From Naumannella cuiyingiana (lineage in GTDB: Bacteria > Actinomycetota > Actinomycetes > Propionibacteriales > Propionibacteriaceae): a DNA stretch of 64,000 bases. The translations under genes and the position numbers were made by a program. Below, one piece after another: positions 35,028 to 44,959 of the stretch. The DNA lies in NCBI RefSeq assembly GCF_013408305.1, contig NZ_JACBZS010000001.1, positions 2,914,001 to 2,978,000 of the forward strand, given 5' to 3'. Position 1 is the first letter of the stretch. Each line of letters opens with the position of its first letter. Under the pieces are notes generated by a model. It worked only from the letters and a program-made list of their open reading frames with translations, made no database searches and was not told the origin of the DNA.

Positions 35028-36308
35028 TCAGTTCTGGACGGTCAGCTTGCGCGTCCAGAGCCGCCGGATCGGGCTGGACAGATACTCGCCGAGCAGTACG
35101 CCCGCCGCCAGCGCGATGGCGATCGACAGTGCCTCGATCACCCGGGTCCAGCCGTCGATGTAGCCCTGCGACAGCAGGAAGAGGCCCCGGTAGAGCCGCA
35201 GGCCGGGCAGCAGCGGGACCATCGCCGGGATCACCAGCAGCAGGCTCGGGATGCGCAGCCAGTCGGCCAGCGGCGCCGCGGCGATGCCGATGGCGACCGC
35301 GCCGGCCGCGATGCCGAACAGCGAGCCCGACTGGGCGCCGAGCACCGCGACCGTGGTGCCGAGCACGCCGATCAGGGCGCCCGGCCCGAGCGCGCGCAGC
35401 GGTCCGGAGCAGGACAGGGCGAAGCCGACGGTGATCACCGCGGCGGCCAGCAGCGAGAGTGGCAGGTTGGCCAGGGTGGGCGGGCTGTAGGGCTGGACGG
35501 TCAGCGTCACGCCGAGCCGATTCGCCGCCGACAGGCCGCCGGCGACCCCGGCGATGATGCCGATGGTGGTGAGCGCGGCGTCCAGCCCGCGCGCGCCGGC
35601 GGTGACCAGATAGCCGACCAGCGCGTCCTGCACCGCGGTGACGATGGTCATCCCGGCGAGCAGGACGATGATCACCGCCGCCACGATCAGCGAGGAGTTG
35701 TGCTCGGGATCGACCAGCCGGACGACGGCTGCGACGCCGGTCGCGATGAACCCGCCGGTGACATAGGCGAAGAACTGGGGGATGCCGAACCGGGTGAAGG
35801 CCTGCATCACCAGTTCGATGGCGGCGGCGGACACGCCGGCCAGCACGACCACCGCCGGCGATCCGCCGATCAGCAGACCGACGCCCGCGCCCATCAGCAG
35901 CGTGGCCAGCAACCGCAGCCATTTCGGGTAGCGGCGCGGGCGCGCGATCGTGTCATCGATCCGCAGCCGCGCCTCGGCAAGCCCGGCCCGCCGGGCGCGC
36001 AGGTCGCGCAGCACCTGCTCGACGCGCTCCAGCACGGAGTAGTTCAGCTCGCCCCGATGGACGTACTGGATCCGGGTCACCGGCACCTGGTCGATGCTGC
36101 CCTGGTAGCTGATCATCATCGTGGTCAGCGTGAGATCGACCTGGGCGCCCCGCAGTCCCGCGGCATTGGTCACGGTGCGCATCGCCATCACGGTGTCCAG
36201 CGATCCGGCCCCATTGGTGAGCAACAGTTCGCCGACCTTGAGGGCGAGATCGAGCGCGCGGTTGATCGTGACCGGGTCCGCCCCGGGCAGCTCGGGATCG
36301 GCGTGCAT
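35028..36308 (-). CDS. thrE: Threonine/serine exporter ThrE family protein
   Basis: Protein of 426 residues. The soluble N-terminal domain (about 1-140) includes LLLTNGAGSLDTVMAMRTV, and about ten hydrophobic segments follow, with both halves of the ThrE fold in one chain (junction near the GARGLDAALTTIGIIAG region). In Corynebacterium this family exports threonine and serine. ATG 36308 follows the ctaA stop by 2 bp (TGA-GC-ATG), so it is co-transcribed with ctaA and the ABC exporter. It is convergent with ctaB and 6 bp apart from it. Confidence 0.9.
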   Translation of the reverse strand: MHADPELPGADPVTINRALDLALKVGELLLTNGAGSLDTVMAMRTVTNAAGLRGAQVDLTLTTMMISYQGSIDQVPVTRIQYVHRGELNYSVLERVEQVLRDLRARRAGLAEARLRIDDTIARPRRYPKWLRLLATLLMGAGVGLLIGGSPAVVVLAGVSAAAIELVMQAFTRFGIPQFFAYVTGGFIATGVAAVVRLVDPEHNSSLIVAAVIIVLLAGMTIVTAVQDALVGYLVTAGARGLDAALTTIGIIAGVAGGLSAANRLGVTLTVQPYSPPTLANLPLSLLAAAVITVGFALSCSGPLRALGPGALIGVLGTTVAVLGAQSGSLFGIAAGAVAIGIAAAPLADWLRIPSLLLVIPAMVPLLPGLRLYRGLFLLSQGYIDGWTRVIEALSIAIALAAGVLLGEYLSSPIRRLWTRKLTVQN

Positions 36309-36310
36309 GC

Positions 36311-37216
36311 TCAGGACGGTACGCGGTGGATCTGGGCGGCGGGGGAGGCCGCGGCGGCGGATGTGCGGGAGTCGAGCAGCAGCCAGGTGCCCGCGATCGT
36401 GCAGGCCGGGATGCCGATCATGTGCAGCGCCACCACGGGCACGGGCAGCCCGGTGAAGTACTGCAGGTAGCCGATCGCGCCCTGGGCGAGCAGGACCAGC
36501 AGCAGGCCGACGGCGGCGCGGGTGCGCAGCACGGCGACCGCGACCACGGTCAGTCCGAGCAGTACCCAGACCGACCCGGCGTGCAGCTTCGCGACGGTCT
36601 CGATGTCGAAGCCGGTACGCCGGGCGCCGGCGTCGCCGGCATGCGGGCCGGAGCCCGTGACGATGGTGCCGAGCCAGATGGAGATCATCAGCGAGCAGAA
36701 GATGAGCAGGGTCAGCAGCCGGCCGCCCCGCGCCGCGCGGTGGCCGGGGCGTCGGGTGGCGGCGCGGACCAGCCACGTCGACAGCACCACCATGGCGACC
36801 GAGATCAGCAGGTGCGGCGCGACGATGAAGGGGTTGAGCTGGGTGCGGACGGTGATGCCGCCGACCACGGCCTGGAGCGGTACGCCGAGCCCGATCACGA
36901 TCGCCAGGACCAGCGACGAGCGACGGGTCCGGTCGCGGGACCAGGCCGTGAGGGCCGCGACGAAGGTGGCGAGGGCGACGGCGATCAGGAGGAAGGTCAG
37001 CAACCGGTTGCCGAACTCGATCGCGGCATGGATGGTCAGCTCGCCTTGCGGCACGAACGAATCCGCGGTGCAGCGCGGCCAGGTCGGACACCCCAGGCCC
37101 GAGCCGGTCAGCCGCACCGTGGTGCCCGTGACGATGATCAGCGATTGCACCGCGAGCGTGGCCCAGGCCCAGGCCGGCAGCGTGCGGGCGCCGACCACGC
37201 GCCTCACGAGGTCCAT
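36311..37216 (-). CDS. ctaA: Heme A synthase (COX15/CtaA family)
   Basis: Protein of 301 residues with eight membrane helices. The external cysteine pair is in LTGSGLGCPTWPRC. Four conserved histidines are visible in LTIHAAIEFGNR, FIVAPHLLIS, VAKLHAGSVW and VVALHMIGIP. It oxidises heme O to heme A. The ATG at 37216 lies inside the 3' end of the ABC-2 permease gene (13-bp overlap), so translation is coupled. ABC exporter genes next to ctaA and near suf genes are a recurring actinobacterial arrangement. Confidence 0.95.
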   Translation of the reverse strand: MDLVRRVVGARTLPAWAWATLAVQSLIIVTGTTVRLTGSGLGCPTWPRCTADSFVPQGELTIHAAIEFGNRLLTFLLIAVALATFVAALTAWSRDRTRRSSLVLAIVIGLGVPLQAVVGGITVRTQLNPFIVAPHLLISVAMVVLSTWLVRAATRRPGHRAARGGRLLTLLIFCSLMISIWLGTIVTGSGPHAGDAGARRTGFDIETVAKLHAGSVWVLLGLTVVAVAVLRTRAAVGLLLVLLAQGAIGYLQYFTGLPVPVVALHMIGIPACTIAGTWLLLDSRTSAAAASPAAQIHRVPS

Positions 37217-37953
37217 CGGAACACCCTCCTGGCGATCATGGTGAGGACGATTGCCCAGGCGACCAGCGTGGCCACGGCGAGCCAGTCCGGATGGCCGGCG
37301 CCGGCCGCCCGGAGCGCCTCGCCGAGGGCCCCTGTCGGCAGCCAGCGGACGGCGCCCAGCCAGCCGGCGCCGCCGACGGGCAGGATGCCGGCGAACAGGC
37401 CGGCGAGGTAGAGCAGGTTGGCGCAGGCGAGGGTGAGCTCCGCGCGCAGCGTCCCGGCCAGGATCAGGGCGCCGGCGACGAAGGCGCAGACCGCGGCCAG
37501 CACGGCGAGGGCGGCCGAGCAGGCGGCCGCCGGGGCGAGCGCCGGGCGCCAGCCGAGCAGCGCGGCGACCGCCGCGAGCAGCGCCACCTGGGCGAGCACG
37601 ATGATCACGATCGCGGCCGCCTTGCCCGCCACCAGACCGCTGCGGCGCAGGGGTGAGGCCGCCAGCCGCTCCAGCACCTGGTAGCGGCGGTCGAAGCCGG
37701 TGGCGATCGCGCACGAGGTGAATGCGGTGGACCAGATCGCGAGCGCCAGCACCGACGGCGCAAGTGCGCCGAGTCCGATGCCGAGCCGCGGGCCGGCGAT
37801 CGCGCCGCCGACCAGCGTCGCGGCCGGGATCACGGCCGCCAGCAGCAGTTGCTCGCCGTTGCGCGCCAGCAGCAACGCCTCGGTGCGCGCGTGCCGGGCG
37901 ATCCGCCGGGCCGGCGGGGCGGCGCCCGGCGCGGGGGAGAGGTCCAGGGTCAT
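37204..37953 (-). CDS. ABC-2 type exporter permease
   Basis: Protein of 249 residues with six hydrophobic segments. RRYQVLERLAASPLRRSGLV between helices 2 and 3 and LPTGALGEALRAA near the end fit ABC-2 exporters of the DrrB class. ATG 37953 overlaps its ATPase gene by ATGA, and its end overlaps the start of ctaA. Its conserved neighbourhood with heme A synthesis suggests a role in cytochrome or heme handling rather than drug export; this is inference. Confidence 0.88.
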   Translation of the reverse strand: MTLDLSPAPGAAPPARRIARHARTEALLLARNGEQLLLAAVIPAATLVGGAIAGPRLGIGLGALAPSVLALAIWSTAFTSCAIATGFDRRYQVLERLAASPLRRSGLVAGKAAAIVIIVLAQVALLAAVAALLGWRPALAPAAACSAALAVLAAVCAFVAGALILAGTLRAELTLACANLLYLAGLFAGILPVGGAGWLGAVRWLPTGALGEALRAAGAGHPDWLAVATLVAWAIVLTMIARRVFRWTS

Positions 37954-38675
37954 CGCGCGCCACCCGCCGGGGTGGTCAGGTCGACGAAGACCTCCTCCAG
38001 GTCGCGCGCGCCCCCGGTCAGTTCGGCCAGGGTCCCGTGGGCGCTCACCCGGCCCCGGTCGATGATCGCGATCCGGTCGGCGAGCCGGCTCGCCTCGGCC
38101 ATGTCGTGGGTGGTCAGCAGCACGGACACGCCGGCGTCGCGCAGCCGGGCGATCAGGTCGAAGACGGTACGCCGCAGGTGCACGTCCATCCCGGCCGTCG
38201 GCTCGTCCAGCAGCACCAGCTCGGGGCGGCCGATGATCGCGCCGGCCAGGTTCACGGCCTGCTGCTCGCCGCCGGACAGGCGGCGATACGGCGTACCCGC
38301 GAACCGGTCGATGCCCAGCTCGGCGGCCAGCGGACCCACCGGCAGCGGATGGGCGTGCAGGGCGGCCAGGTATTCCAACAACTCCAGCGGCCGGATTCCC
38401 GACCAGGCGGCGGTGCGCTGCGGCATCAGGCCGACCCGGCCGTCGGCGATGGCCCGCGCCGGCTCCCGGCCGAGCAGGGTCAACTCGCCGGCGTCGGGGC
38501 GCAGCAACCCGGTCAGGCAACGCAGCAGCGTCGTCTTGCCCGCGCCGTTCGGCCCGAGCAGCACCGTGACCTCGCCCGCGGCGGCGGTCAGGTCGAGTGC
38601 GTCCAGCGCCGGCGTGGCACCGAACCGCACGCTCAGGCCCCGCGCGCTGAGCGCGGGCGTGGGTCGGGTCGGCAC
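37950..38675 (-). CDS. ABC-2 exporter ATPase (DrrA-like)
   Basis: Protein of 241 residues. Walker A is LLGPNGAGKTTLLRCL, the Q-loop is VGLMPQ, the signature is LSGGEQQAVNLAGA and Walker B is LVLLDEPTAGMD. The GTG start lies 6 bp after a TAGACT -10 (minus strand, 38682-38687), so this is the leaderless first gene of the ATPase-permease-ctaA-thrE operon. It energises the permease encoded next. Confidence 0.92.
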   Translation of the reverse strand: MPTRPTPALSARGLSVRFGATPALDALDLTAAAGEVTVLLGPNGAGKTTLLRCLTGLLRPDAGELTLLGREPARAIADGRVGLMPQRTAAWSGIRPLELLEYLAALHAHPLPVGPLAAELGIDRFAGTPYRRLSGGEQQAVNLAGAIIGRPELVLLDEPTAGMDVHLRRTVFDLIARLRDAGVSVLLTTHDMAEASRLADRIAIIDRGRVSAHGTLAELTGGARDLEEVFVDLTTPAGGAR

Positions 38676-38684
38676 CCGGGCAGT

Positions 38685-39908
38685 CTAGGTCCGGCGGGTG
38701 GGTTCGGGCATCTCGCGCCGGTCCGCCCGGGCGCGCTCGCGCAGGGACGGCGCCGCCAGCGCGGCGGCCACGATCAGCACCAGCACGACCAGCAGCGTGT
38801 GCAGGATCCCGATGTGGTCGCCCAGGAAGCCGAGCAGGGGCGGGAAGGCCAGGAAGGCGAGATAGCCGATGGTGGCAACGGCGCTGACCCGCGCCGCCCC
38901 GTTGCGCGGGTCGTCCGCGGCGGCCGACATGCCGAGCGGGAAGCCCAGCGAGGCGCCGACGCCCCACAGCGCCGCGCCCCCGTACAGGGCCACCGGGTGC
39001 GGCACGAAGATCACCGCGACCAGCCCGACGGCCGCGATGATCGCGGTGGCGAGCACGGTCCGGACCCGACCGATCCGGTCGACGACGCGGACGCCGGCGA
39101 TCCGCCCGACCGTCATCGCGGTCAGGAAGATGCCGAGCACGACCGCGCCCTGGGCGTCGGTCATCCCGCGGCCGTCGACGGCGGCCAGCGCGAGCCAGTC
39201 GTTCGCGGCGCCCTCGGTCAGCGCCATGCCGAGCACCACCAGACCGATCGCCCACGTCGCCGGATGGCGCCAGACCGCCATCCGTTCGCCGAAGCTCGGC
39301 TCGGGCTCGTCGTCGTCCGTCGGCTTGGCCGCGAGCGGGATCCGCACGGTGGTGGCGGCGATCGCCGCGGTCAGCAGTGCCGCGAACACGGCCTGCGGCG
39401 CGATCGGTACGCCGAGCGCGGCGGCGAGCGCCCCGACCCCGGCGCCGGCCATCGTGCCGAAGCTGAAGGCGGCGTGGAACAGCGGCATCACCGTCTTGCC
39501 GAGGTCGCGCTCGGCGGCCGCGCCGGAGAAGTTCATCGCGACATCGGTCGAGCCCATGCCGAGGCCGGCCACCACCAGGCCGGCGACGATCAGCGGCGCG
39601 TTCGGGGCCAGCGTGCCGAGCCCGGCGATCAACATCCCGCCGGCGAGCATCAGCAGGCCGGTGCGGATGGTGGCGCGGGCGCCGAAGCGGGCGATCACGT
39701 GCGAGGAGAAGGACAGGCTGACGATCGAGCCGACGCTGAAGGTGAAGACCAGCAGGCCCATCTGTCCGGTGCTGGCGCCGAGGTCGTCGCGCAGCCGCGG
39801 GATCCGCGACATCCAGCTCGCGACGGCGTACCCGGTGGCGAAGAAGATCGCGAAGATCGCGTTCCGCCAGCGCAGCAGCTCGCGGGAGGGGGAGGTGGTG
39901 GTGCTCAC
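38685..39908 (-). CDS. MFS transporter
   Basis: Protein of 407 residues with about 12 membrane helices. The N-terminus runs AIFAIFFATGYAVASWMSRI, and the loop 2-3 motif is partly kept. It resembles the small-molecule/sugar-type MFS proteins (YbjJ-like) of actinobacteria. I chose GTG 39908 because a promoter (TTGCCA-18-TAGATT) with a LacI-like operator just upstream puts the transcription start near 39943; the longer frame from 39950 would begin before it. No regulator gene is adjacent. The substrate is unknown. Confidence 0.85.
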   Translation of the reverse strand: MSTTTSPSRELLRWRNAIFAIFFATGYAVASWMSRIPRLRDDLGASTGQMGLLVFTFSVGSIVSLSFSSHVIARFGARATIRTGLLMLAGGMLIAGLGTLAPNAPLIVAGLVVAGLGMGSTDVAMNFSGAAAERDLGKTVMPLFHAAFSFGTMAGAGVGALAAALGVPIAPQAVFAALLTAAIAATTVRIPLAAKPTDDDEPEPSFGERMAVWRHPATWAIGLVVLGMALTEGAANDWLALAAVDGRGMTDAQGAVVLGIFLTAMTVGRIAGVRVVDRIGRVRTVLATAIIAAVGLVAVIFVPHPVALYGGAALWGVGASLGFPLGMSAAADDPRNGAARVSAVATIGYLAFLAFPPLLGFLGDHIGILHTLLVVLVLIVAAALAAPSLRERARADRREMPEPTRRT

Positions 39909-39929
39909 GGGTACGCCCTTCGACGCGTA

Positions 39930-39978
39930 TCGAATCGTTTCGAGCGTCAATCTAGCAAGCGCGGCCGGCCGCTGGCAA
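39930..39978 (-). promoter_or_regulatory. Promoter with LacI-like operator upstream of the MFS gene
   Basis: On the minus strand, -35 TTGCCA (39973-39978), an 18-bp spacer and -10 TAGATT (39949-39954). Five bases downstream lies TCGAAACGATTCGA (39930-39943), one base away from a perfect palindrome of the TCGAAACGTTTCGA type bound by LacI-family repressors. The position over the start site fits repression. Confidence 0.65.
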
Positions 39979-39993
39979 TCGCGCGCTGCCCGG

Positions 39994-40674
39994 TCAGGCC
40001 ACCGGTGCGCGGTTGCGGTCCACGGCGACCGTCACGCCGTTCGCGCGCAGTCGTTCGATCAACGGATCCGGCCCCTCGGCCGGGTCGCTGGCGTAGGCCA
40101 GCTCGGATGCGGTCACCGGCAGCACGGCCAGATAGCCCACCCCGCCGGGTTCGCCGTCGGCCAGCTCCTCGGGCAGACCCAGGGGCGGGCCGATCAGCGC
40201 GCCGACGAATGCGACGTCCTCGGCGAACGGCAGGGCGGGATTCCCGTTGGGAACGGTGTGGCCCCGGCCCAGCCAGGTCCCGCTCTCGTGCGGATGGTGA
40301 GCCAGGGCGGACAACAGGTGGAGCGGCCAGGAGTGGCGCGGCTGGCCGAGTTCGGTCAGCGCGGTGAACTGGCCGTTGCTCCGCGCGAGACCCGGCCAGT
40401 CGGCGGGCACCGCGATGATCAACTCCAGCCTGGCGACGCCGCTGTGGCCCGGCGGCACGGGCATCGGGCGCTCCGACATGCCGGAGGTGACCAGGACGAC
40501 GTGCGGCGTGTGGTCATTGGGGCCGAAGGCGTAGATGTCGATCGCGCCGCCGTGTTCGGCGCGCTCGTGCAGCACCGTGTACTCGCCCAGGTGGCGGGCG
40601 AGATGGATCTCGCGCGCGGCCGCCATCGCCTCCTGCTCCGGGGTGGGGGGATCGGTCCGGTCTGCGGTCATCAT
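39994..40674 (-). CDS. Suppressor-of-fused (SUFU) domain protein
   Basis: Protein of 226 residues. Blocks VLHERAEHGGAIDIYAFGPN, HVVLVTSGMSERPMPVPPG, LELIIAVPADWP and FVGALIGPPLGL follow the bacterial SUFU domain order. These cytoplasmic proteins are widespread in bacteria, sometimes as immunity-type proteins, with no firm role. The AGGAGG site is near 40680, with a TAGGCT -10-like box at about 40711 on the minus strand. It is divergent from the suf operon; no toxin-like neighbour is present, so an immunity function is not supported here. Confidence 0.85.
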   Translation of the reverse strand: MMTADRTDPPTPEQEAMAAAREIHLARHLGEYTVLHERAEHGGAIDIYAFGPNDHTPHVVLVTSGMSERPMPVPPGHSGVARLELIIAVPADWPGLARSNGQFTALTELGQPRHSWPLHLLSALAHHPHESGTWLGRGHTVPNGNPALPFAEDVAFVGALIGPPLGLPEELADGEPGGVGYLAVLPVTASELAYASDPAEGPDPLIERLRANGVTVAVDRNRAPVA

Positions 40675-40807
40675 CGACCTCCTGGGCGGGCGTGGGCTCG
40701 GCGATGTGACGAGCCTAACGTCGCGCGGTGCCGCGCCCCGACACAGCGGCCGATCGGGTTAGGGGTCCCTTGGTTGATCTGTCGGGGATTAAGGCAAGAA
40801 TGGCGTT

Positions 40808-41566
40808 GTGAAAAGTTCCGCGCGGCCGGGGGATCGCCCCGTGACGAGCCCGGGGAACCCGACCGTGCCCCCGGGGGAGACCGACGCGTCCACCCGGCGC
40901 CGCGTCGCACAGTCCATCCTCGAGCACGGCCCGTCCACCGCGGCGGAGCTGGCCACCCGGCTCAGCCTGACCCCGGCGGCGATCCGCCGGCACCTGTCCG
41001 CCCTGCTCGAGTCGGGCGACCTGGAGGCTCGTGAGCAACGGGTCCGGGGCCAGCGCGGCCGCGGCCGGCCGGCCAAGGTCTTCGCGCTGACCGACGCCGG
41101 GCGTACCGGCTTTCGGCAAAGCTACGACGACCTGGCCGTGCACGCGCTGCGGGCGCTCGCCGAACACGGCGGCGACGGCGCCGTCGCGGCGTTCGCCCGG
41201 GACCGGGTCGCCGGCGTCGAACAGCGCTATCGCGAGCAGCTCGACGCCCATCCCGAGCTCAGCCCGGGCGAGATCTTGGCCCGGGTGCTGACCGATGACG
41301 GCTACGTCGCCTCGGTCCAGCCGGCGCACGGCGGCGAGCAGTTGTGCCAGCACCACTGCCCGATCGCCCACGTCGCGGAGGAGTTCCCGCAATTGTGCGC
41401 GGCGGAGACCGAGGCCTTCGCCGACCTGCTCGGCGTCCATGTCCAGCGACTCGCGACGATCGCCGAGGGCGACGGCGTCTGCACGACCAACATCCCGGAT
41501 CTCACCGATCCGGTCCCGACCACCACCCGAGCCCACCGACCCCGAGGAAGGAAGGCTGCCCGATGA
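40808..41566 (+). CDS. sufR: Iron-sulfur responsive repressor SufR
   Basis: Protein of 252 residues. An N-terminal winged helix ([20 protein letters not shown], then [17 protein letters not shown], and the wing [18 protein letters not shown]) is followed by a C-terminal cluster domain with cysteines in [11 protein letters not shown] and FPQLCAAE, the ligand pattern of SufR. It represses the suf operon when its Fe-S cluster is intact. The GTG start lies 6 bp after AAGAAT (40796-40801), suggesting a leaderless, autoregulated mRNA. Its stop overlaps sufB by ATGA. Confidence 0.95.
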   Translation: MKSSARPGDRPVTSPGNPTVPPGETDASTRRRVAQSILEHGPSTAAELATRLSLTPAAIRRHLSALLESGDLEAREQRVRGQRGRGRPAKVFALTDAGRTGFRQSYDDLAVHALRALAEHGGDGAVAAFARDRVAGVEQRYREQLDAHPELSPGEILARVLTDDGYVASVQPAHGGEQLCQHHCPIAHVAEEFPQLCAAETEAFADLLGVHVQRLATIAEGDGVCTTNIPDLTDPVPTTTRAHRPRGRKAAR

Positions 41567-42984
41567 CGCAGCAGGAGATCACCCAGGAAGAGCACCTGGA
41601 CGCCCTGGGCAAGTACCAGTGGGGCTGGCACGACGACGACGTCGCCGGCGCCTCCGCCCAGCGCGGCCTGAACGAGGCCATCGTCGCCGACATCTCGGCG
41701 AAGAAGAACGAGCCCGAGTGGATGCTCGCCCGCCGGATGAAGGGTCTGAAGCTGTTCGGCCGCAAGCCGATGCCGGCCTGGGGAGCCGAGCTGGACGACA
41801 TCGACTTCGACAACATCAAGTACTTCGTCCGGTCGACCGAGAAGCAGGCCCAGTCCTGGGAGGACCTGCCGGCCGACATCAAGAACACCTACGACAAGCT
41901 CGGCATCCCGGAGGCGGAGAAGGCCCGGCTGGTCGCCGGTGTCGCCGCGCAGTACGAGTCCGAGGTCGTCTACCACCAGATCAACGAGGAGCTGGAGAAG
42001 CAGGGCGTGCTCTTCCTCGACACCGACACGGCGCTGCGCGAGCACCCGGAGCTGTTCGAGGAGTACTTCGGCACGGTGATCCCGACCGGCGACAACAAGT
42101 TCGCCGCGCTGAACACCGCGGTGTGGTCGGGCGGATCGTTCATCTACGTGCCGAAGGGCGTGCACGTGGACATCCCGCTGCAGGCGTACTTCCGGATCAA
42201 CACCGAAAACATGGGCCAGTTCGAGCGGACGCTGATCATCGTCGACGAGGACGCCTACGTGCACTACGTCGAGGGCTGCACCGCGCCGATCTACAAGTCG
42301 GACTCGCTGCACTCCGCGGTCGTCGAGATCATCGTGAAGAAGGGTGCTCGCTGCCGCTACACGACCATCCAGAACTGGTCGAACAACGTCTACAACCTGG
42401 TCACCAAGCGCGCCACCTGCGAGGAGGGCGCGACGATGGAGTGGGTCGACGGCAACATCGGCTCCAAGGTCACCATGAAGTACCCGGCCGTCTACCTGAT
42501 GGGCGAGCACGCCAAGGGCGAGACGCTGTCGGTGGCCTTCGCGGGCGAGGGCCAGCACCAGGACGCGGGCGCCAAGATGGTGCACTGCGCCCCGAACACC
42601 TCGTCCTCGATCATCTCCAAGTCGGTCGCGCGCGGCGGTGGGCGTACCTCCTACCGGGGCCTGGTCCAGGTCCAGGAGGGCGCCGAGCACTCCGCATCGG
42701 TGGTGAAGTGCGACGCGCTGCTGGTCGACCAGATCTCGCGCTCGGACACCTACCCCTATGTGGACGTCCGCAACGACGACGTGTCGATGGCGCACGAGGC
42801 GACGGTGTCGAAGGTCAGCGACGACCAGTTGTTCTACCTCATGTCGCGGGGCATGGAGGAGGACGAGGCGATGGCCATGATCGTCCGGGGCTTCGTCGAG
42901 CCGATCGCCAAGGAACTGCCGATGGAGTACGCCCTGGAGCTCAATCGGCTGATCGAACTGCAGATGGAAGGTGCCGTCGGGTGA
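41563..42984 (+). CDS. sufB: Fe-S cluster assembly scaffold protein SufB
   Basis: Protein of 473 residues. The family blocks [56 protein letters not shown] and [20 protein letters not shown] are present. With SufC and SufD it forms the SufBC2D scaffold on which new clusters are built. It has no intein, unlike the mycobacterial homologue. It overlaps sufR and sufD by four bases each. Confidence 0.98.
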   Translation: MTQQEITQEEHLDALGKYQWGWHDDDVAGASAQRGLNEAIVADISAKKNEPEWMLARRMKGLKLFGRKPMPAWGAELDDIDFDNIKYFVRSTEKQAQSWEDLPADIKNTYDKLGIPEAEKARLVAGVAAQYESEVVYHQINEELEKQGVLFLDTDTALREHPELFEEYFGTVIPTGDNKFAALNTAVWSGGSFIYVPKGVHVDIPLQAYFRINTENMGQFERTLIIVDEDAYVHYVEGCTAPIYKSDSLHSAVVEIIVKKGARCRYTTIQNWSNNVYNLVTKRATCEEGATMEWVDGNIGSKVTMKYPAVYLMGEHAKGETLSVAFAGEGQHQDAGAKMVHCAPNTSSSIISKSVARGGGRTSYRGLVQVQEGAEHSASVVKCDALLVDQISRSDTYPYVDVRNDDVSMAHEATVSKVSDDQLFYLMSRGMEEDEAMAMIVRGFVEPIAKELPMEYALELNRLIELQMEGAVG

Positions 42985-44192
42985 CCCAAGCCCTGGAGAA
43001 CAAGCCCCTGGAGACGAACAACCTCGCGGGCGCGGTCGAGACCTCCGATCGGGTGGCGAGCCACCTGCATCCGGAGGGCTCGACGAATGTCGATGATCAT
43101 CCCGTTCCGACCGGCCGCGAGGAGGTGTGGCGGTTCACCCCGCTGAAGCGGTTGCGCGGGCTGCACACCGACGCGCCGTTCGGTCCGGGCGCGCTCGACG
43201 TCGACATCGCCGCCGCCGAGGGCGTGACGGTGCGCGAGGTTGCCGCCGGTGACCCGGTGATCGGTTCCAGCGGCTACCTGCCGGCCGACCGGATCACCGC
43301 GCGCGCCTGGCAGGCGGCCGGTGGCGCGACCGTGATCGACATCGCCGACGAGGCGGTGGTCGAGGGCGCGACCGTGATCACCCACACCGGCACCGGTTCC
43401 GACGTCGCCGGCGCCGGGCACGTGATCATCCGAGCCGGCAAGTTCGCCAAGGCGACCGTCGTGCTGCGATTCGCCGGGTCGGCGACCGTCGCCGACGTGG
43501 TGGAGATCATCGCCGGCGACGGCGCGCAGCTCACCGTGGTGTCGGTGCAGGACTGGGCCGACGACGCGGTGCATCACTCCGCGCAGCACGCGTCGGTCGG
43601 CCGCGACGCCGAGGTCCGGCACATCGCCGTCTCCTTCGGTGGGCTGGTACGCCTGAGCGCGTCGGTCGACTACGCCGCTCCGGGCGGTTCTGCCGAGCTG
43701 CTGGGCGTCTACTTCGCCGATGCGGGCCAGCACCTGGAGCACCGGCTGTTCGTCGACCACAACCAGCCGAAGACGCGGTCGAATGTTTCCTACAAGGGCG
43801 CCCTGCAGGGCAAGGGCGCGCACACCGTGTGGATCGGCGATGTGTTGATCCGCAAGGTCGCCGAGGGCATCGAGACCTATGAGGAGAATCGCAACCTGCT
43901 GCTCACCGACGGGGCCCAGGCCGACTCGGTGCCCAACCTGGAGATCGAGACCGGCGAGATCGAGGGCGCGGGCCACGCGTCGACGACGGGCCGGTTCGAC
44001 GATCAGCAGTTGTTCTACCTGCGCAGCCGCGGGATCCCCGAGGACGAGGCGCGGCGCCTGGTGGTGCATGCGTTCTTCGCCGAGATCATCCGCCGGATCG
44101 GCGTGCCCGAGGTCGAGGACCAGCTCCTCGCCGCGGTCGAGGCCGAGCTGGCAGCCCACCTGAAGTCCATCACCACCACGACGGAGTCGTAG
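42981..44192 (+). CDS. sufD: Fe-S cluster assembly protein SufD
   Basis: Protein of 403 residues, homologous to SufB in its C-terminal half: [40 protein letters not shown] and [20 protein letters not shown]. The N-terminal part [16 protein letters not shown] is typical of SufD. The GTG start overlaps sufB (GTGA). Only 3 bp separate its stop from sufC. Confidence 0.97.
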   Translation: MTQALENKPLETNNLAGAVETSDRVASHLHPEGSTNVDDHPVPTGREEVWRFTPLKRLRGLHTDAPFGPGALDVDIAAAEGVTVREVAAGDPVIGSSGYLPADRITARAWQAAGGATVIDIADEAVVEGATVITHTGTGSDVAGAGHVIIRAGKFAKATVVLRFAGSATVADVVEIIAGDGAQLTVVSVQDWADDAVHHSAQHASVGRDAEVRHIAVSFGGLVRLSASVDYAAPGGSAELLGVYFADAGQHLEHRLFVDHNQPKTRSNVSYKGALQGKGAHTVWIGDVLIRKVAEGIETYEENRNLLLTDGAQADSVPNLEIETGEIEGAGHASTTGRFDDQQLFYLRSRGIPEDEARRLVVHAFFAEIIRRIGVPEVEDQLLAAVEAELAAHLKSITTTTES

Positions 44193-44195
44193 AAC

Positions 44196-44957
44196 ATGTC
44201 AACTCTCGCGATCAAGAACCTGCACACGGTCGTCAACACCGAGTCGGGCCCGAAGGAGATCCTGAAGGGCGTCGACCTCACGGTGAACAGCGGCGAGAAG
44301 CACGCGATCATGGGCCCGAACGGGTCCGGCAAGTCCACGCTGGCCTATGCCATCGCGGGCCACCCGAAGTACGAGATCACCGACGGCTCGGTGACGCTGG
44401 ACGGCGAGGACATCTTGTCGATGAGCGTCGACGAGCGGGCGCGGGCCGGGCTGTTCCTGGCGATGCAGTACCCGGTGGAGGTGCCGGGCATCTCCGTGGC
44501 GAACTTCCTGCGTACCGCCAAGACCGCCGTCTCCGGCGAGGCGCCGAAGGTCCGTACCTGGGTGAAGGACGTCAACGAGGCGATGGCCCAGATGAACCTG
44601 GACGCCAGCTTCGCCCAGCGCTCGGTCAACGACGGCTTCTCCGGCGGCGAGAAGAAGCGCCACGAGATCGTCCAGCTCGGGCTGCTGAACCCGAAGTTCG
44701 CGATTCTCGACGAGACGGACTCCGGTCTGGACATCGACGCGCTGCGGATCGTCTCCGAGGGCGTGAACCGCTATACCGACCAGGGTGATCGCGGACTGTT
44801 GTTGATCACCCACTACACGCGGATCCTGCGCTACATCAAGCCCGACTTCGTGCATGTCTTCGTCGACGGCAAGATCGCCGAGGAGGGTGGGCCGGAGCTC
44901 GCGGAGCGCCTCGAGGACGAGGGCTACGACCGGTTCGTGAAGGCCGCGGCGAACTGA
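44196..44957 (+). CDS. sufC: Fe-S cluster assembly ATPase SufC
   Basis: Protein of 253 residues. Walker A is MGPNGSGKSTLAYAI, the Q-loop region is FLAMQYPVEVPG, the signature is FSGGEKKRHEIVQ and Walker B is FAILDETDSGLDIDALR; the ETDSGLD variant is diagnostic for SufC. It powers the SufBCD scaffold. Its stop joins sufS through TGATCATG (2 bp apart). Confidence 0.98.
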   Translation: MSTLAIKNLHTVVNTESGPKEILKGVDLTVNSGEKHAIMGPNGSGKSTLAYAIAGHPKYEITDGSVTLDGEDILSMSVDERARAGLFLAMQYPVEVPGISVANFLRTAKTAVSGEAPKVRTWVKDVNEAMAQMNLDASFAQRSVNDGFSGGEKKRHEIVQLGLLNPKFAILDETDSGLDIDALRIVSEGVNRYTDQGDRGLLLITHYTRILRYIKPDFVHVFVDGKIAEEGGPELAERLEDEGYDRFVKAAAN

Positions 44958-44959
44958 TC

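Noticed and set aside
40675-40807. A specific SufR operator upstream of sufR
   Set aside because: I looked for a CAAC-N6-GTTG or similar inverted repeat and found none convincing; only a weak AGGG-GT-CCCT palindrome near 40760 is visible.
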